In this document: positions 32,363 to 40,879 of the stretch, one piece after another | Layout of the letters: every line of letters begins with the position of its first letter | How positions within the stretch are numbered: position 1 is the stretch's first letter | DNA from: an uncultured Lachnospiraceae bacterium | GTDB taxonomy: Bacteria; Bacillota; Clostridia; Lachnospirales; Lachnospiraceae | Reading direction: 5' to 3' | Length of the DNA stretch: 48,121 nucleotides | Assembly (NCBI GenBank): GCA_910579805.1 | Contig: CAJTWM010000028.1 | Location: 1-48,121, forward strand | The notes under the pieces: model-generated | What the model saw: the letters and a program-made list of their open reading frames with translations, nothing else | The model's database searches: none | Told to the model about the DNA's origin: nothing | Translations under genes and position numbers: made by a program

Positions 32363-33685
32363 TTACTCTAATCTGATTTTGGCTAATCCTATCATCAGGA
32401 ATATTATAACACAAAGCAGGGCGCAAAGCCTAAAAATTTGTGAAACGGGGCAAAATGCCGCCAGTACGCCGCCGGCAAAAGAAGCCGCCGGAGTCGCCGC
32501 GCTTGCCCCCGCATTAAAGATTGCTCCGACCCGCGCCAGATATTCCCGATCCACCGCTTTCATAAACTGAACACTGAGCGCCGACGTCAATATGCTGCAG
32601 GATACTCCAAGAAGGAACGAGGCGGCAATGGTCAGCGCATAAATTCCAACCGTAAAAGTCTGAAATCTTTCTCCCCATGTATAACTGTACATGGAAATCC
32701 CAAGCAAAACTCCCGAACCGGCAAATTGTGTCCTCACGGAAAACTTACCGCTTAAAAAAGGATAAACGAAAGAGCCGATTCCCATCCCCACGGTTAAAGC
32801 GAGGGAAAATACGCTCAAAAGTCCGCTCCCCTGCCCTAAAACTTCCTGTACCAAAGGAGTCTGCAGCGAGTTGATCGGTACGATAATGGCATTGATCAAA
32901 ACGGCCAGCAGACAGAAATTCCGGATGACCGGCTGCTTTTTCAGGTAAACAAACCCGTCTTTTAAAATAAATATGTATTCTTTTATCTGTTGTTTATCTT
33001 TGCTTACCTTTTCCGCTTGTTCTCCCGTTCCTGCTTTAACGGAACCCGGATCCACAGTCCCCGATGCCGGTTTCTCTTCTTTGATCTTTAAAAGGCTTAA
33101 AATAAAAGCTGATCCGAAGAAAGAAACGCCGTCGATAGCAATAGCCGTTCCAATCCCCAGCGCGCCGATGACCACTCCTGCGGTTCCCAGACCAATCAAC
33201 TGTACCACCGTGCTTAACGTAGAATTCAATGCAGTCCCATATTCATAATATCTTTCCTCCAAAATATTAGGCACAACAGCCAGCGACGCTGGCAGCCGGA
33301 AAGCTTCTACCGTAGAATTGATCAGCGTAAACAGGAGAAGGATCCAAGGGTTTAAGGCATTGGCCAAATAGAATACGGCAAGTCCCGCCGTAATAATCCC
33401 CCTGATCACATCCGTCGTTACCATCAGCCTCTTCTTGTTCATTTTCTCTACCATCGCTCCCGCAAACGGCTGAACCAGCACAGAGGGGAGCTGGTTCACC
33501 GCAAAGACCAACGCGGACCATGCCGCGCTTTTGGTGATCATATATACCATCCATGTAAATGCGATGGCGTCTATAGAATCGCCGAACCGATTGATCAGAC
33601 TTGCCGATACGATCTTCATAAACTCCCTTTGCTTTAAAATATCTTTGTAGCCGATTTTTTCCGTTACGTTTTCCTTGTTTCCCAT
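32363..33685 (-). CDS. MFS exporter (DHA3-like)
   Basis: 440 aa with twelve expected transmembrane helices. The N-terminal half begins FMKIVSASLINRFGDSIDAI and has the loop motif MVEKMNKKRLMVTTD, as in proton-coupled drug or macrolide-type exporters. A charged loop (about 205-240) divides the halves. The substrate is unknown. GGAG lies 11 nt before the ATG. A 220-nt leader separates it from a promoter enclosed by two palindromes, and the ArsR-type gene follows, the usual layout of a self-regulated efflux unit. Confidence 0.88.
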   Translation of the reverse strand: MGNKENVTEKIGYKDILKQREFMKIVSASLINRFGDSIDAIAFTWMVYMITKSAAWSALVFAVNQLPSVLVQPFAGAMVEKMNKKRLMVTTDVIRGIITAGLAVFYLANALNPWILLLFTLINSTVEAFRLPASLAVVPNILEERYYEYGTALNSTLSTVVQLIGLGTAGVVIGALGIGTAIAIDGVSFFGSAFILSLLKIKEEKPASGTVDPGSVKAGTGEQAEKVSKDKQQIKEYIFILKDGFVYLKKQPVIRNFCLLAVLINAIIVPINSLQTPLVQEVLGQGSGLLSVFSLALTVGMGIGSFVYPFLSGKFSVRTQFAGSGVLLGISMYSYTWGERFQTFTVGIYALTIAASFLLGVSCSILTSALSVQFMKAVDREYLARVGAIFNAGASAATPAASFAGGVLAAFCPVSQIFRLCALLCVIIFLMIGLAKIRLE

Positions 33686-33750
33686 TTTAAATTGTTCTCC
33701 TTTCCGATCTGACAGTTGCTCCCTTTACCGGTTCCGTACATCTAAAAAAT

Positions 33751-33783
33751 TTACGCCTTTACAAGGACCGTGTATTCCGTCAT
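33751..33783 (-). CDS. Possible leader peptide MTEYTVLVKA
   Basis: A ten-codon frame inside the MFS leader, followed by CCTT-GTA-AAGG and a T6 run. The Shine-Dalgarno match (CGGAAC) is poor. Leader peptides ahead of efflux genes are known, but this one is only a possibility. Confidence 0.2.
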   Translation of the reverse strand: MTEYTVLVKA

Positions 33784-33878
33784 GTTCCGTATATTTATAG
33801 AACTGATTTTTATATGCCTTGCACTGCGATATGCTATTTTCGCGTTATTCATACCGATTGACAGATGATCTAATACCA

Positions 33879-33961
33879 ATATTAGATATATATCTAATAT
33901 ATATTTTATTTATACATCTATTATTTACTTATGTCAAGTATAATGTTAGATATTTATCTAA
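33879..33961 (-). promoter_or_regulatory. MFS-ArsR promoter bracketed by two palindromic operators
   Basis: The minus-strand promoter is TTGACA (33932-33937), 17 nt, TATAAA (33909-33914). A 22-bp perfect palindrome with ATTAGATATATATCTAAT at its core lies downstream (33879-33900). TTAGATA-tt-TATCTAA lies upstream (33946-33961). TTAGATA arms are of the size and kind bound by ArsR dimers. Confidence 0.8.
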
Positions 33962-34167
33962 TATTATTGTCATTGTTTGTCCCCTGCCTTCTCTCCAGAG
34001 CGTGTTTAGAAAATGATTTTTGACAAATCGTAAAGTTTCCAGTACTATTGTGGATACAAAGAAAAAATGCCGGACGGAACGGATGGAAGTTCCTTAAATG
34101 ACACAGGAATGGTATGCCGGTTTTCAAACCATGGCAAAATGATTAGAAAAGAGAGTTTATCATAAAA
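33962..34167 (+). other. Leader and promoter region of the GNAT gene
   Basis: TTGACA (34020-34025), 17 nt, TACTAT (34043-34048) on the plus strand. The leader has GGAAC / GTTCC and GCCGG / CCGG pairings around 34068-34122. The block cgtgtttagaaaatgatttttgac before it resembles 35738-35760 (acatatttgaaaatcacttctgac). Nothing else was seen. Confidence 0.5.
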
Positions 34168-34668
34168 ATGGAATTATATTTTAGAAAAGGGAAAGAAAAT
34201 GATTTGTCCGAAATTATAGATCTGACTGCATCCGCCGTCTCGCAAATGGAGCGCTTCGGCATCATGCAATGGGACGAACTTTATCCTGCCGCCGAAGATT
34301 TTACCGCAGACATTGCAGCAGAACAGTTATATACCGGCTTGATCCGGAGCCGCATTGCGGTTATCTATGTTTTAAACCAGCAGTACGACGAAGATTATAA
34401 ACAGGGCACATGGAAGTCGCCGGAAGAACCGTTTATGATCCTGCATCGATTATGTGTGCATCCGAAATTCCAAAATACCGGAATCGCCGGAAAAACCATG
34501 GCCCATATAGAATCACAGGTAAAACGGCTCGGCATAAACGCGATCCGGCTGGATGTGTTTTCCCAAAACCCGTTTGCTCTGAAATTATACAAAAAATGCG
34601 GCTATACGCAGACCGGAACGGCAAATTGGAGAAAGGGCATGTTTTATCTGATGGAAAAATACTTATAG
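34168..34668 (+). CDS. GNAT family N-acetyltransferase
   Basis: 166 aa. The acetyl-CoA fold is visible as FMILHRLCVHPKFQNTGIAG (motif A, Q-x-x-G-x-A/G), IRLDVFSQNPFALKLYKKCG (motif B) and a final strand GMFYLMEKYL. The acceptor substrate is unknown. GAGAG lies about 12 nt before the ATG. It is alone on the plus strand between two minus-strand regulatory units, with its own promoter. Confidence 0.85.
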   Translation: MELYFRKGKENDLSEIIDLTASAVSQMERFGIMQWDELYPAAEDFTADIAAEQLYTGLIRSRIAVIYVLNQQYDEDYKQGTWKSPEEPFMILHRLCVHPKFQNTGIAGKTMAHIESQVKRLGINAIRLDVFSQNPFALKLYKKCGYTQTGTANWRKGMFYLMEKYL

Positions 34669-34696
34669 CCAATGCCGGAACGGCTTCTCCCGCGCC

Positions 34697-35707
34697 CTAT
34701 TCCTTCGTAGAACCGCGCACAGTGATGGACGGCAGCGTACAGTAAAACTGCATCTGCAGATTGGGTTTTTTGATCTTGTTTAAGATCATCCTTCCGGCCT
34801 GAATCCCCATATCATATACGTCAATGTCAACTACGGTCAGCTTAGGTTCTAAAATTCGTGAAAAGGGAAAATCGTCAAAAGTCAGTACTCCCATATCTTC
34901 CGGGATCCTGATCTGCTTTTCCCTAAGTGCATTGACACATCCGTAGGCAATATAATTATTGGCGCAAATAACGGCGTCGGGCCGGTTCGGATTCTGCAAA
35001 AGCTGATTCGTCATTGAAAATCCGCTGTCGCAATCCGATTCCCCCTGTTGCAGATGATGGCCCGGCACGATCACGTCATATTCTTTCAACACCGATAAGA
35101 CCCCGGCCAGACGGTGGGCCGATATTTTATCTTCATCCGTCCCTCCAATAAAAGCAAGGGATTGATAACCGCATCGCAGCAAATAATTTGCCGCCATCTC
35201 GCCGGCCAGCTTGTTGTCAATATCCAGCCAGCAAAAATGACTGGAAAAATCCGGCTGCCCCAGTACAATATGTGGAATCTCCTTATATTGGATCAGATCA
35301 TTGAGCTGTCTTGATATTACGGACGCATGGATCACCACGCCGTCTACCATCTTACTTTCAAATACTTCTTTGACAAATTCCGGCGCCTCTGCGGCTGAAA
35401 TGTTTTTTACGCTGAGCAGATATCCTTTATTTCCAAGCGCATGTTCCAATCCCGACAGGATCTCAAACATATGCGGATTCGAAAACCCTGCATTCTCCCC
35501 CAGCGTGGTAAGAAGTAAAACCTGCTTCGTACTCTGTTTTGCAAAATTCCTCGCCCTCAGATTCGGATGATAATGCAAGGACTGCATTGCGTCATGTACC
35601 TTATCAACAGTACTTTGAGAAATAGAATAAGAACCGTTCATTACCTTAGACACAGTTGCCGTAGATACACCCGCTAATTTTGCAACATCTTTAATCGTAG
35701 CCGCCAT
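34697..35707 (-). CDS. LacI family transcriptional regulator
   Basis: 336 aa. It has the N-terminal LacI helix-turn-helix ATIKDVAKLAGVSTATVSKV, the hinge helix HPNLRARNFA, and a periplasmic-binding-protein-like sensor domain with GVLTFDDFPFSRILEPKLT. The ATG at 35707 has AGGGG 6 nt upstream; the longer frame has none. It is the last gene of the malEFG-GH13 unit and likely represses it when no maltodextrin is present. Its binding site was not identified with confidence. Confidence 0.92.
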   Translation of the reverse strand: MAATIKDVAKLAGVSTATVSKVMNGSYSISQSTVDKVHDAMQSLHYHPNLRARNFAKQSTKQVLLLTTLGENAGFSNPHMFEILSGLEHALGNKGYLLSVKNISAAEAPEFVKEVFESKMVDGVVIHASVISRQLNDLIQYKEIPHIVLGQPDFSSHFCWLDIDNKLAGEMAANYLLRCGYQSLAFIGGTDEDKISAHRLAGVLSVLKEYDVIVPGHHLQQGESDCDSGFSMTNQLLQNPNRPDAVICANNYIAYGCVNALREKQIRIPEDMGVLTFDDFPFSRILEPKLTVVDIDVYDMGIQAGRMILNKIKKPNLQMQFYCTLPSITVRGSTKE

Positions 35708-35794
35708 CTGATCCCCTGCCTTTCTTTCCCGGAACATATTTGAAAATCACTTCTGACATTTGCACACCCGCAATACGTTTCCCAACATACTGCC

Positions 35795-37528
35795 TTAAAA
35801 ATCCTTCTCACACTTCGCCACTGCCCAGCCCATTGCCGCAAGTTCCGATCCGTCAAGCCCTTCCTGCCAAAGGATGTCCTCTGTCCCAAATATAGATGGC
35901 AGGCTGCATGCATGATCGTCTCCGTTCAACGCGATCACTATCGTATCGGAATCCGTTTCTCTCGCATAGACATACAGCCTGCTGCCCTGCTCTGCCTGAA
36001 ACGTCCGGTATCCGCCCTGTCTGAGCGCCGTATGCTCTCTGCGAAGACCGATTGCTTTTTGATAAAAATCAAAAAGCTCCTCTTTTCCCCCTTCCCATTT
36101 CATAGGCGCTCTGTATTCCTCTTCCAAAATCCCGCTAATCCCTTTTTCGTCCCCATAAAATACGGAAGGGATACCCGGAAACGTCATTTGGAACAGTACT
36201 GCCAGTTTATACCGCCTCACGTCGCCGTCGCATAATGATAAAAATCTGCTCACATCATGGCTGTCCAACAGATTGAGCTGCGCATAAACGGTCTGCTCCC
36301 GATACCGCATCCGCATATGCGTTACCCTGCTGTCAAATTCCAAAGCATCAATGCTCCTGTCCCCAAAAAAACGGCGGCAGTGTTTTCTGAAATCATAATT
36401 CATAGTGGAATCAAACTTTTTGCCGTCCAGCCAGTGCCGCGCCGTTTCCCATACTTCTCCGATTAAAATCGCATCAGGATTTACTTCCTTCGCCGCCAGA
36501 AAAAAACGCTCCCAAAATGCATCGTTGATCTCGCTTGCCACATCCAGCCGCCAGCCGTCGATACCATATTCTTTCAGCCAATATTGACAGACGCCGCAAA
36601 AATAATCTACGACTTCCGGATTCTGAGTATTTAACTTAGGCATCATTCTCTCATATCCAAAACATTCATAATCCGGATAGTCCTCGCCGCTTTCCGGCCT
36701 GATTACAGGAAATTCCAGCCGGTAGAACCAATCCTTATACCGGGATTTTTCACCGTTTTTAACCACGTCGTCAAAAGCAAAAAACTTCCAGCCGCAATGA
36801 TTAAATACGCCGTCGATAATCACTTTCATATCCTTTTCATGATAAATTCGCACCATATCCTTAAACTCTTCATCCGTTCCAAAGCAGGGATCTATATGAT
36901 AATAATCCAATAAGTCATATTTGTGATATTCCCCCGCGGCAAAGACCGGATTGATATAAATCGCCGTAAAACCAAGTTCCTTTAAATATGCCGCGTTTTC
37001 CGCAATCCCTTTTATTGTGCCGCCTAATTTGCTCCGTACCGTCTCTCCTGCAAATTTCTTTTCCGCAGGCTCACCCGAAAGATACCCCTTTCCGGTCGCA
37101 AAACTATCGGGAAAAATATTGTAGATCACCGCGTCTTTTGCCCAAGCCGGCGGAGCAACCAGATCCGCCCTATGGTTGTAAGGAAACTGATAATATTCCG
37201 ATCTGTCGTCTACGCACTCCTCCGTAAAACAGTCGCCGTAGTACAGCACCTTCTCTGTCTCTGACAACAGTTCAAAATAATAATTAAGTCTTTTATAAGG
37301 ATGGGAAAGCGTCGTCTCATAATAGTCAAAATACAGATCCGAAGCCGCTACTTTCATCTCCTGTTTTGTAAAGATCACCGGCGTCTGCCTGCAAGCCCTG
37401 TCCCCAAAATACAGGATGCACTGTAAAAGATCTCCTCTGCCGCACCGAAGCCTGATCGTCACATGCTCCTCGTCTGTCCCATACGCATATTCCGACATAG
37501 GAATATGTAAAACTGCCCCTCTGTTCAT
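35795..37528 (-). CDS. GH13 alpha-amylase family enzyme (neopullulanase-like)
   Basis: 577 aa cytoplasmic enzyme without signal peptide. It has an N-terminal beta domain (about 1-125) of the kind found in neopullulanase and cyclomaltodextrinase, then the barrel. KVIIDGVFNHCG, GWRLDVASEI (nucleophile Asp), ILIGEVWETA (acid Glu) and LLDSHDVSRF follow in the usual order, then a C-terminal beta domain. It would split imported maltodextrins to maltose or glucose; exact bond preference is unknown. GGAGGGG lies 7 nt before the ATG. It is 125 nt after malG. Confidence 0.9.
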   Translation of the reverse strand: MNRGAVLHIPMSEYAYGTDEEHVTIRLRCGRGDLLQCILYFGDRACRQTPVIFTKQEMKVAASDLYFDYYETTLSHPYKRLNYYFELLSETEKVLYYGDCFTEECVDDRSEYYQFPYNHRADLVAPPAWAKDAVIYNIFPDSFATGKGYLSGEPAEKKFAGETVRSKLGGTIKGIAENAAYLKELGFTAIYINPVFAAGEYHKYDLLDYYHIDPCFGTDEEFKDMVRIYHEKDMKVIIDGVFNHCGWKFFAFDDVVKNGEKSRYKDWFYRLEFPVIRPESGEDYPDYECFGYERMMPKLNTQNPEVVDYFCGVCQYWLKEYGIDGWRLDVASEINDAFWERFFLAAKEVNPDAILIGEVWETARHWLDGKKFDSTMNYDFRKHCRRFFGDRSIDALEFDSRVTHMRMRYREQTVYAQLNLLDSHDVSRFLSLCDGDVRRYKLAVLFQMTFPGIPSVFYGDEKGISGILEEEYRAPMKWEGGKEELFDFYQKAIGLRREHTALRQGGYRTFQAEQGSRLYVYARETDSDTIVIALNGDDHACSLPSIFGTEDILWQEGLDGSELAAMGWAVAKCEKDF

Positions 37529-37653
37529 ATCGCCCCTCCGTTTTTATCTAAGCTGTTTGTCTTTTATCCTTCTATTATCCCTTTTTAATCCGCATTGTTA
37601 AAAATCCGCCTTTACCTATCTTTTATTATTTCTATCAAATATCATACGCCTTT

Positions 37654-38499
37654 TTATCCTTTCACGCCTCCGGATGTAAGCCCCGACGCCATATTTTTCT
37701 GCAGTGCAAAGAAAATGATCAGTATCGGCACAGATACCATAAGCGAAGCCGCTGAAAATACGGGCCAGCTCCCGCTCGTTTCGTTTGCCTGCAGGGAATA
37801 CAGACCGGCCGCCAGCGTATATGTATGTTCCCCTGTCATAAAATTGATCGCAAAAATGTACTCATTCCAAACATAGATCAAAACCATCATCGCCGTAACC
37901 GCCACCGTCGGTTTCGCCAAAGGCAATACGATCTTTTGCACGATCCGGATGGGAGAAGCCCCGTCGATCATGGCGGCTTCTTCGATCTCAACCGGGATCG
38001 TATCAAAATATCCCTTCATGTTCCACAATGCAAATACCGCCATCGTTCCGGTATAAACAATGATCAGTCCCATCTTCGTATTGATCAGCCCCATCGGGCT
38101 TAACAGCTTATACAACGCCGTCATGGAAAGCAGCGAAGGAAACGCATATAATAAGATCAGCAGTTGTAAGATCATGTTCCTGCCCGGAAACTTTCTTCTG
38201 GAAAAAATGTAGGCCGCCGGAATCCCCGTGCCAAGAGAAATCACAACTGTGGAAACAGCTAAAAACAAACTGTTTTGAAACCACATGATCACCGGTTCTT
38301 CCGTAAATACTTTCCGATAATTTTCAAATGTCATTTTCTTCGGAATAAAAGAAAAATCCGAACTGAGCAGGCTGTTCTGCTCGTTGACCGACACTGAAAA
38401 AGCATACAGGATCGGCACAAAGGTCAGGACGCATACAAGAATGAGGACCAGATTCACAAAAACAAGCTTTATGATCCGTTTTCTTTTTCTGTGCTTCAT
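37654..38499 (-). CDS. Maltodextrin-type ABC permease, MalG-like
   Basis: 281 aa, six transmembrane helices. The cytoplasmic EAA loop is EEAAMIDGASPIRIVQKIVL near residue 190, which docks the ATPase. The ATG at 38499 overlaps the malF stop (TGATG), with GGAGG 7 nt upstream. The sugar is inferred from the neighbouring GH13 and starch-binding genes; no ATPase gene is here, so a shared MsmX-type ATPase must serve it. Confidence 0.9.
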   Translation of the reverse strand: MKHRKRKRIIKLVFVNLVLILVCVLTFVPILYAFSVSVNEQNSLLSSDFSFIPKKMTFENYRKVFTEEPVIMWFQNSLFLAVSTVVISLGTGIPAAYIFSRRKFPGRNMILQLLILLYAFPSLLSMTALYKLLSPMGLINTKMGLIIVYTGTMAVFALWNMKGYFDTIPVEIEEAAMIDGASPIRIVQKIVLPLAKPTVAVTAMMVLIYVWNEYIFAINFMTGEHTYTLAAGLYSLQANETSGSWPVFSAASLMVSVPILIIFFALQKNMASGLTSGGVKG

Positions 38500-39416
38500 C
38501 AAGATTCCTCCTTCGGTTTGATATTGATTACATAGGAAAAAACGATCAAAATAAGAAATATGATCATGGATACCGCAGAACTGTATCCGTAATTATTGGT
38601 GATAAACGCATTTTCATATGCATAGGTCAAAATCGTATGAATGTGCGCGCCCGTTTTGGCCCCTGCCTGCTGTGTCAAAAGATAGATCACATCAAACTGT
38701 TTAAACGTTGTAAATATAGTGATCACCACCGACGGCGCAATCACCGGCCTGATTGCCGGTATCGTAATATACCACGTTCTCTGCATCCAGTTCGCACCAT
38801 CCAGTAAAGCGCTCTCATAATAGCTTCTGTCTACGCTCTGCAGGGCGCCGTCTATGATCGTGATCATAAACGGCAGCGCCAGCCATAAATTTACGACCGT
38901 ACAGCAGATAAACGCCGACACGTCGTTCGCCAGCCATTTTACAGGCGAGACCCCTGCCTTTTCCATCCACTGGTTCAACAGGCCGAACTGAGAATTAAAC
39001 ATGCCCGTTTTCCATAATAAAATAGATACATATCCCGGCATCGCCCACGGAAAGATCAAAAGCGTCCTATAAAAGTTCCGCAGTTTCAGCCCGTTTGTAT
39101 TCAGCAGCCCCGCAAGCAGGTACGCGATGATAAGCTGCAATATCATATTGACCACAGTCCATAGAACCGTCAGGACCAGCGCAGAAAGAAACCCGCTGTC
39201 AAACACCAAAAGCGCTTCTTTATAATTTTCGATCCCAATGAAATCATAAGTAAACCAATGATATACATTCATATTCGTAAGTGAGATATACCCTGTATAA
39301 AGAATAGGGAATATTACGATCAGACAGATCAAAATCAGGGACGGCGCCGACCATAAATATGAGACTATCGTATTGCCAGTTTTCTGATTGTACGGTTTTT
39401 TATCCGATTTCTTCAT
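38499..39416 (-). CDS. Maltodextrin-type ABC permease, MalF-like
   Basis: 305 aa, six transmembrane helices. The EAA loop is YYESALLDGANWMQRTWYIT. PAMPGY-like FPWAMPGYVSILLWK is typical of sugar permeases of this class. The ATG at 39416 has GGAG 6 nt upstream; one four codons earlier has a weaker site. It begins 19 nt after the malE stop. Confidence 0.9.
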   Translation of the reverse strand: MKKSDKKPYNQKTGNTIVSYLWSAPSLILICLIVIFPILYTGYISLTNMNVYHWFTYDFIGIENYKEALLVFDSGFLSALVLTVLWTVVNMILQLIIAYLLAGLLNTNGLKLRNFYRTLLIFPWAMPGYVSILLWKTGMFNSQFGLLNQWMEKAGVSPVKWLANDVSAFICCTVVNLWLALPFMITIIDGALQSVDRSYYESALLDGANWMQRTWYITIPAIRPVIAPSVVITIFTTFKQFDVIYLLTQQAGAKTGAHIHTILTYAYENAFITNNYGYSSAVSMIIFLILIVFSYVINIKPKEES

Positions 39417-39435
39417 TGCTGTCTCCATTTCTCTT

Positions 39436-40656
39436 TTATTGCATCTTCTTTATCAGTTCCTCCGCATTTTTCTGTGCCGCCTCGCAGCTTTCTTTTACAT
39501 CCTGACCGCTCATATTGATATTGACCAACATATCCGCCGCCACTGTCCACATAATATCCATCTCAGGGCGGTTCGGCATCGGAATCGTATTTTCCGCCAT
39601 GGCGCGCATCGCCATAACGACGTCGTCCGAAGTTACCTCTTCTTTCTCATAGCAAGCCTCTACCGCTGGCGCACACCCGCTGACTTTTGCGAGCGCAATA
39701 CCGACTTCCGGCTGCATCAGCGCGGTCAGAACCTTTTTCACGGCCTCCGTCTTATTTTCTGCCGCATACTTTAATACCTGCACCCCTTGTACGCCCATAT
39801 AAGGCGAGATCGGAATCTGCGTCTCGTCGATCACCGGCATGGGAGCGATCCCCAGATCCATCCCCGCTGCCCGGACCGCCGACACCAGCCATGGGCCGCC
39901 GATCGTAGCATGCGCTTTTCCCTCCTGAAAAAGGGTATTGACGGTCGCATACTCGCTCTCTCCGGGCATCAATTCCACAAATTTCTTATGATATGTTAAT
40001 GCGCTTATTGTCTCCTGACTTCCTAATCCTACCTTCCCATCGGCGTCCATGATATAACCGTTAAAGCCGTGGATCCATCCGGCGCTATAGTATGCCGTAC
40101 TGTGTTGTTCCACAAACCCATAGTGTCCGCCGCGGGTTTTTTCTTCCATATAGGAATATAATTCTTCCGTTGTTTTTGGCGCTTTCTCGTCCGGCATATA
40201 GAGACGGTTATATAGAAAAAGCAACGTTTCAAAATATATCGGAAGCTGATAAAGCTCCCCTTTATATGTGGCCGCATCAAGCGTCATCTTCACATAAGAA
40301 TCGTCGAGCGTCCCCCGGTCTACCAGATCGGTGACCGGAGCAAGGATTCCCATTTCCGCATAGACGCCAATCTTATCATGTGCAAAAAAATACATGTCCG
40401 GCGCCGCTTTCGGATCGTTCCCCACCATTTTTAAAGCTTCCGTAAGGTTACTTTTATATTCCAGACTTACGGTAACTTCGGGAACCAGCTTTTGCAGCAT
40501 TTCAAGCAATGCGTTTGACACCGCTTCTTCTTTGTCATGCCAAATGACAATCGTATTTTTTTCTTCTTCCGTCAAAGACTGCCCCCCTGCGCCGCAGCCG
40601 GTAAGAATTCCGATAAGCATGACGATCGATAATAATAATGCAGTCAATTTTTTCAT
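39436..40656 (-). CDS. Sugar-binding lipoprotein, MalE-like
   Basis: 406 aa solute-binding lipoprotein of an ABC importer. The signal peptide MKKLTALLLSIVMLIGI is followed by lipobox LTGC (Cys21). The mature part has IVIWHDKEE, APDMYFFAHDKIG and a late region FQEGKAHATIGGPW, typical of maltose-binding proteins. The ATG at 40654-40656 sits 3 nt after GGGAGTT of the repeat at 40660-40753, which supplies its ribosome-binding site; the open frame 12 codons further (MYACQSRQMGV) is the repeat itself. Confidence 0.92.
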   Translation of the reverse strand: MKKLTALLLSIVMLIGILTGCGAGGQSLTEEEKNTIVIWHDKEEAVSNALLEMLQKLVPEVTVSLEYKSNLTEALKMVGNDPKAAPDMYFFAHDKIGVYAEMGILAPVTDLVDRGTLDDSYVKMTLDAATYKGELYQLPIYFETLLFLYNRLYMPDEKAPKTTEELYSYMEEKTRGGHYGFVEQHSTAYYSAGWIHGFNGYIMDADGKVGLGSQETISALTYHKKFVELMPGESEYATVNTLFQEGKAHATIGGPWLVSAVRAAGMDLGIAPMPVIDETQIPISPYMGVQGVQVLKYAAENKTEAVKKVLTALMQPEVGIALAKVSGCAPAVEACYEKEEVTSDDVVMAMRAMAENTIPMPNRPEMDIMWTVAADMLVNINMSGQDVKESCEAAQKNAEELIKKMQ

Positions 40657-40659
40657 TCC

Positions 40660-40753
40660 AACTCCCATCTGCCTGCTTTGGCAGGCATACAAATCAGGAT
40701 CGCGAAATTTTTAATTTCACGTTAACTCCCATCCGCCCGCTTCAGCGGGCATA
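40660..40753 (-). repeat. SD-carrying palindromic repeat, tandem of two (malE leader)
   Basis: One full unit (40660-40721, with both hairpins) and one shorter unit (40724-40753) lie in the same orientation as in the Tad locus. The unit next to malE supplies its Shine-Dalgarno sequence. Confidence 0.85.
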
Positions 40754-40770
40754 CTTTGACAGCAGTGGCT

Positions 40771-40856
40771 GTCGCAATAAGCTTTGCGTATACAAGATAC
40801 AGTATAATTATCAGCACAGTGTTAAACGATCTTGTATCCGACCGCCTTAATGCGAC
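40771..40856. repeat. Large imperfect inverted repeat upstream of malE
   Basis: Arms 40771-40798 and 40829-40856 match in reverse complement at both ends (gtcgca ... taag, and atacaagat perfectly), with about eight unmatched bases in the middle. It lies 24 nt after the stop of the starch-binding protein. The loop contains AATTATACT on the minus strand, a possible -10 box for malE. A short gacagc-agtg-gctgtc hairpin (40757-40772) adjoins it. Confidence 0.55.
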
Positions 40857-40879
40857 ATCCCCTGCTCAAAAATTATGCT

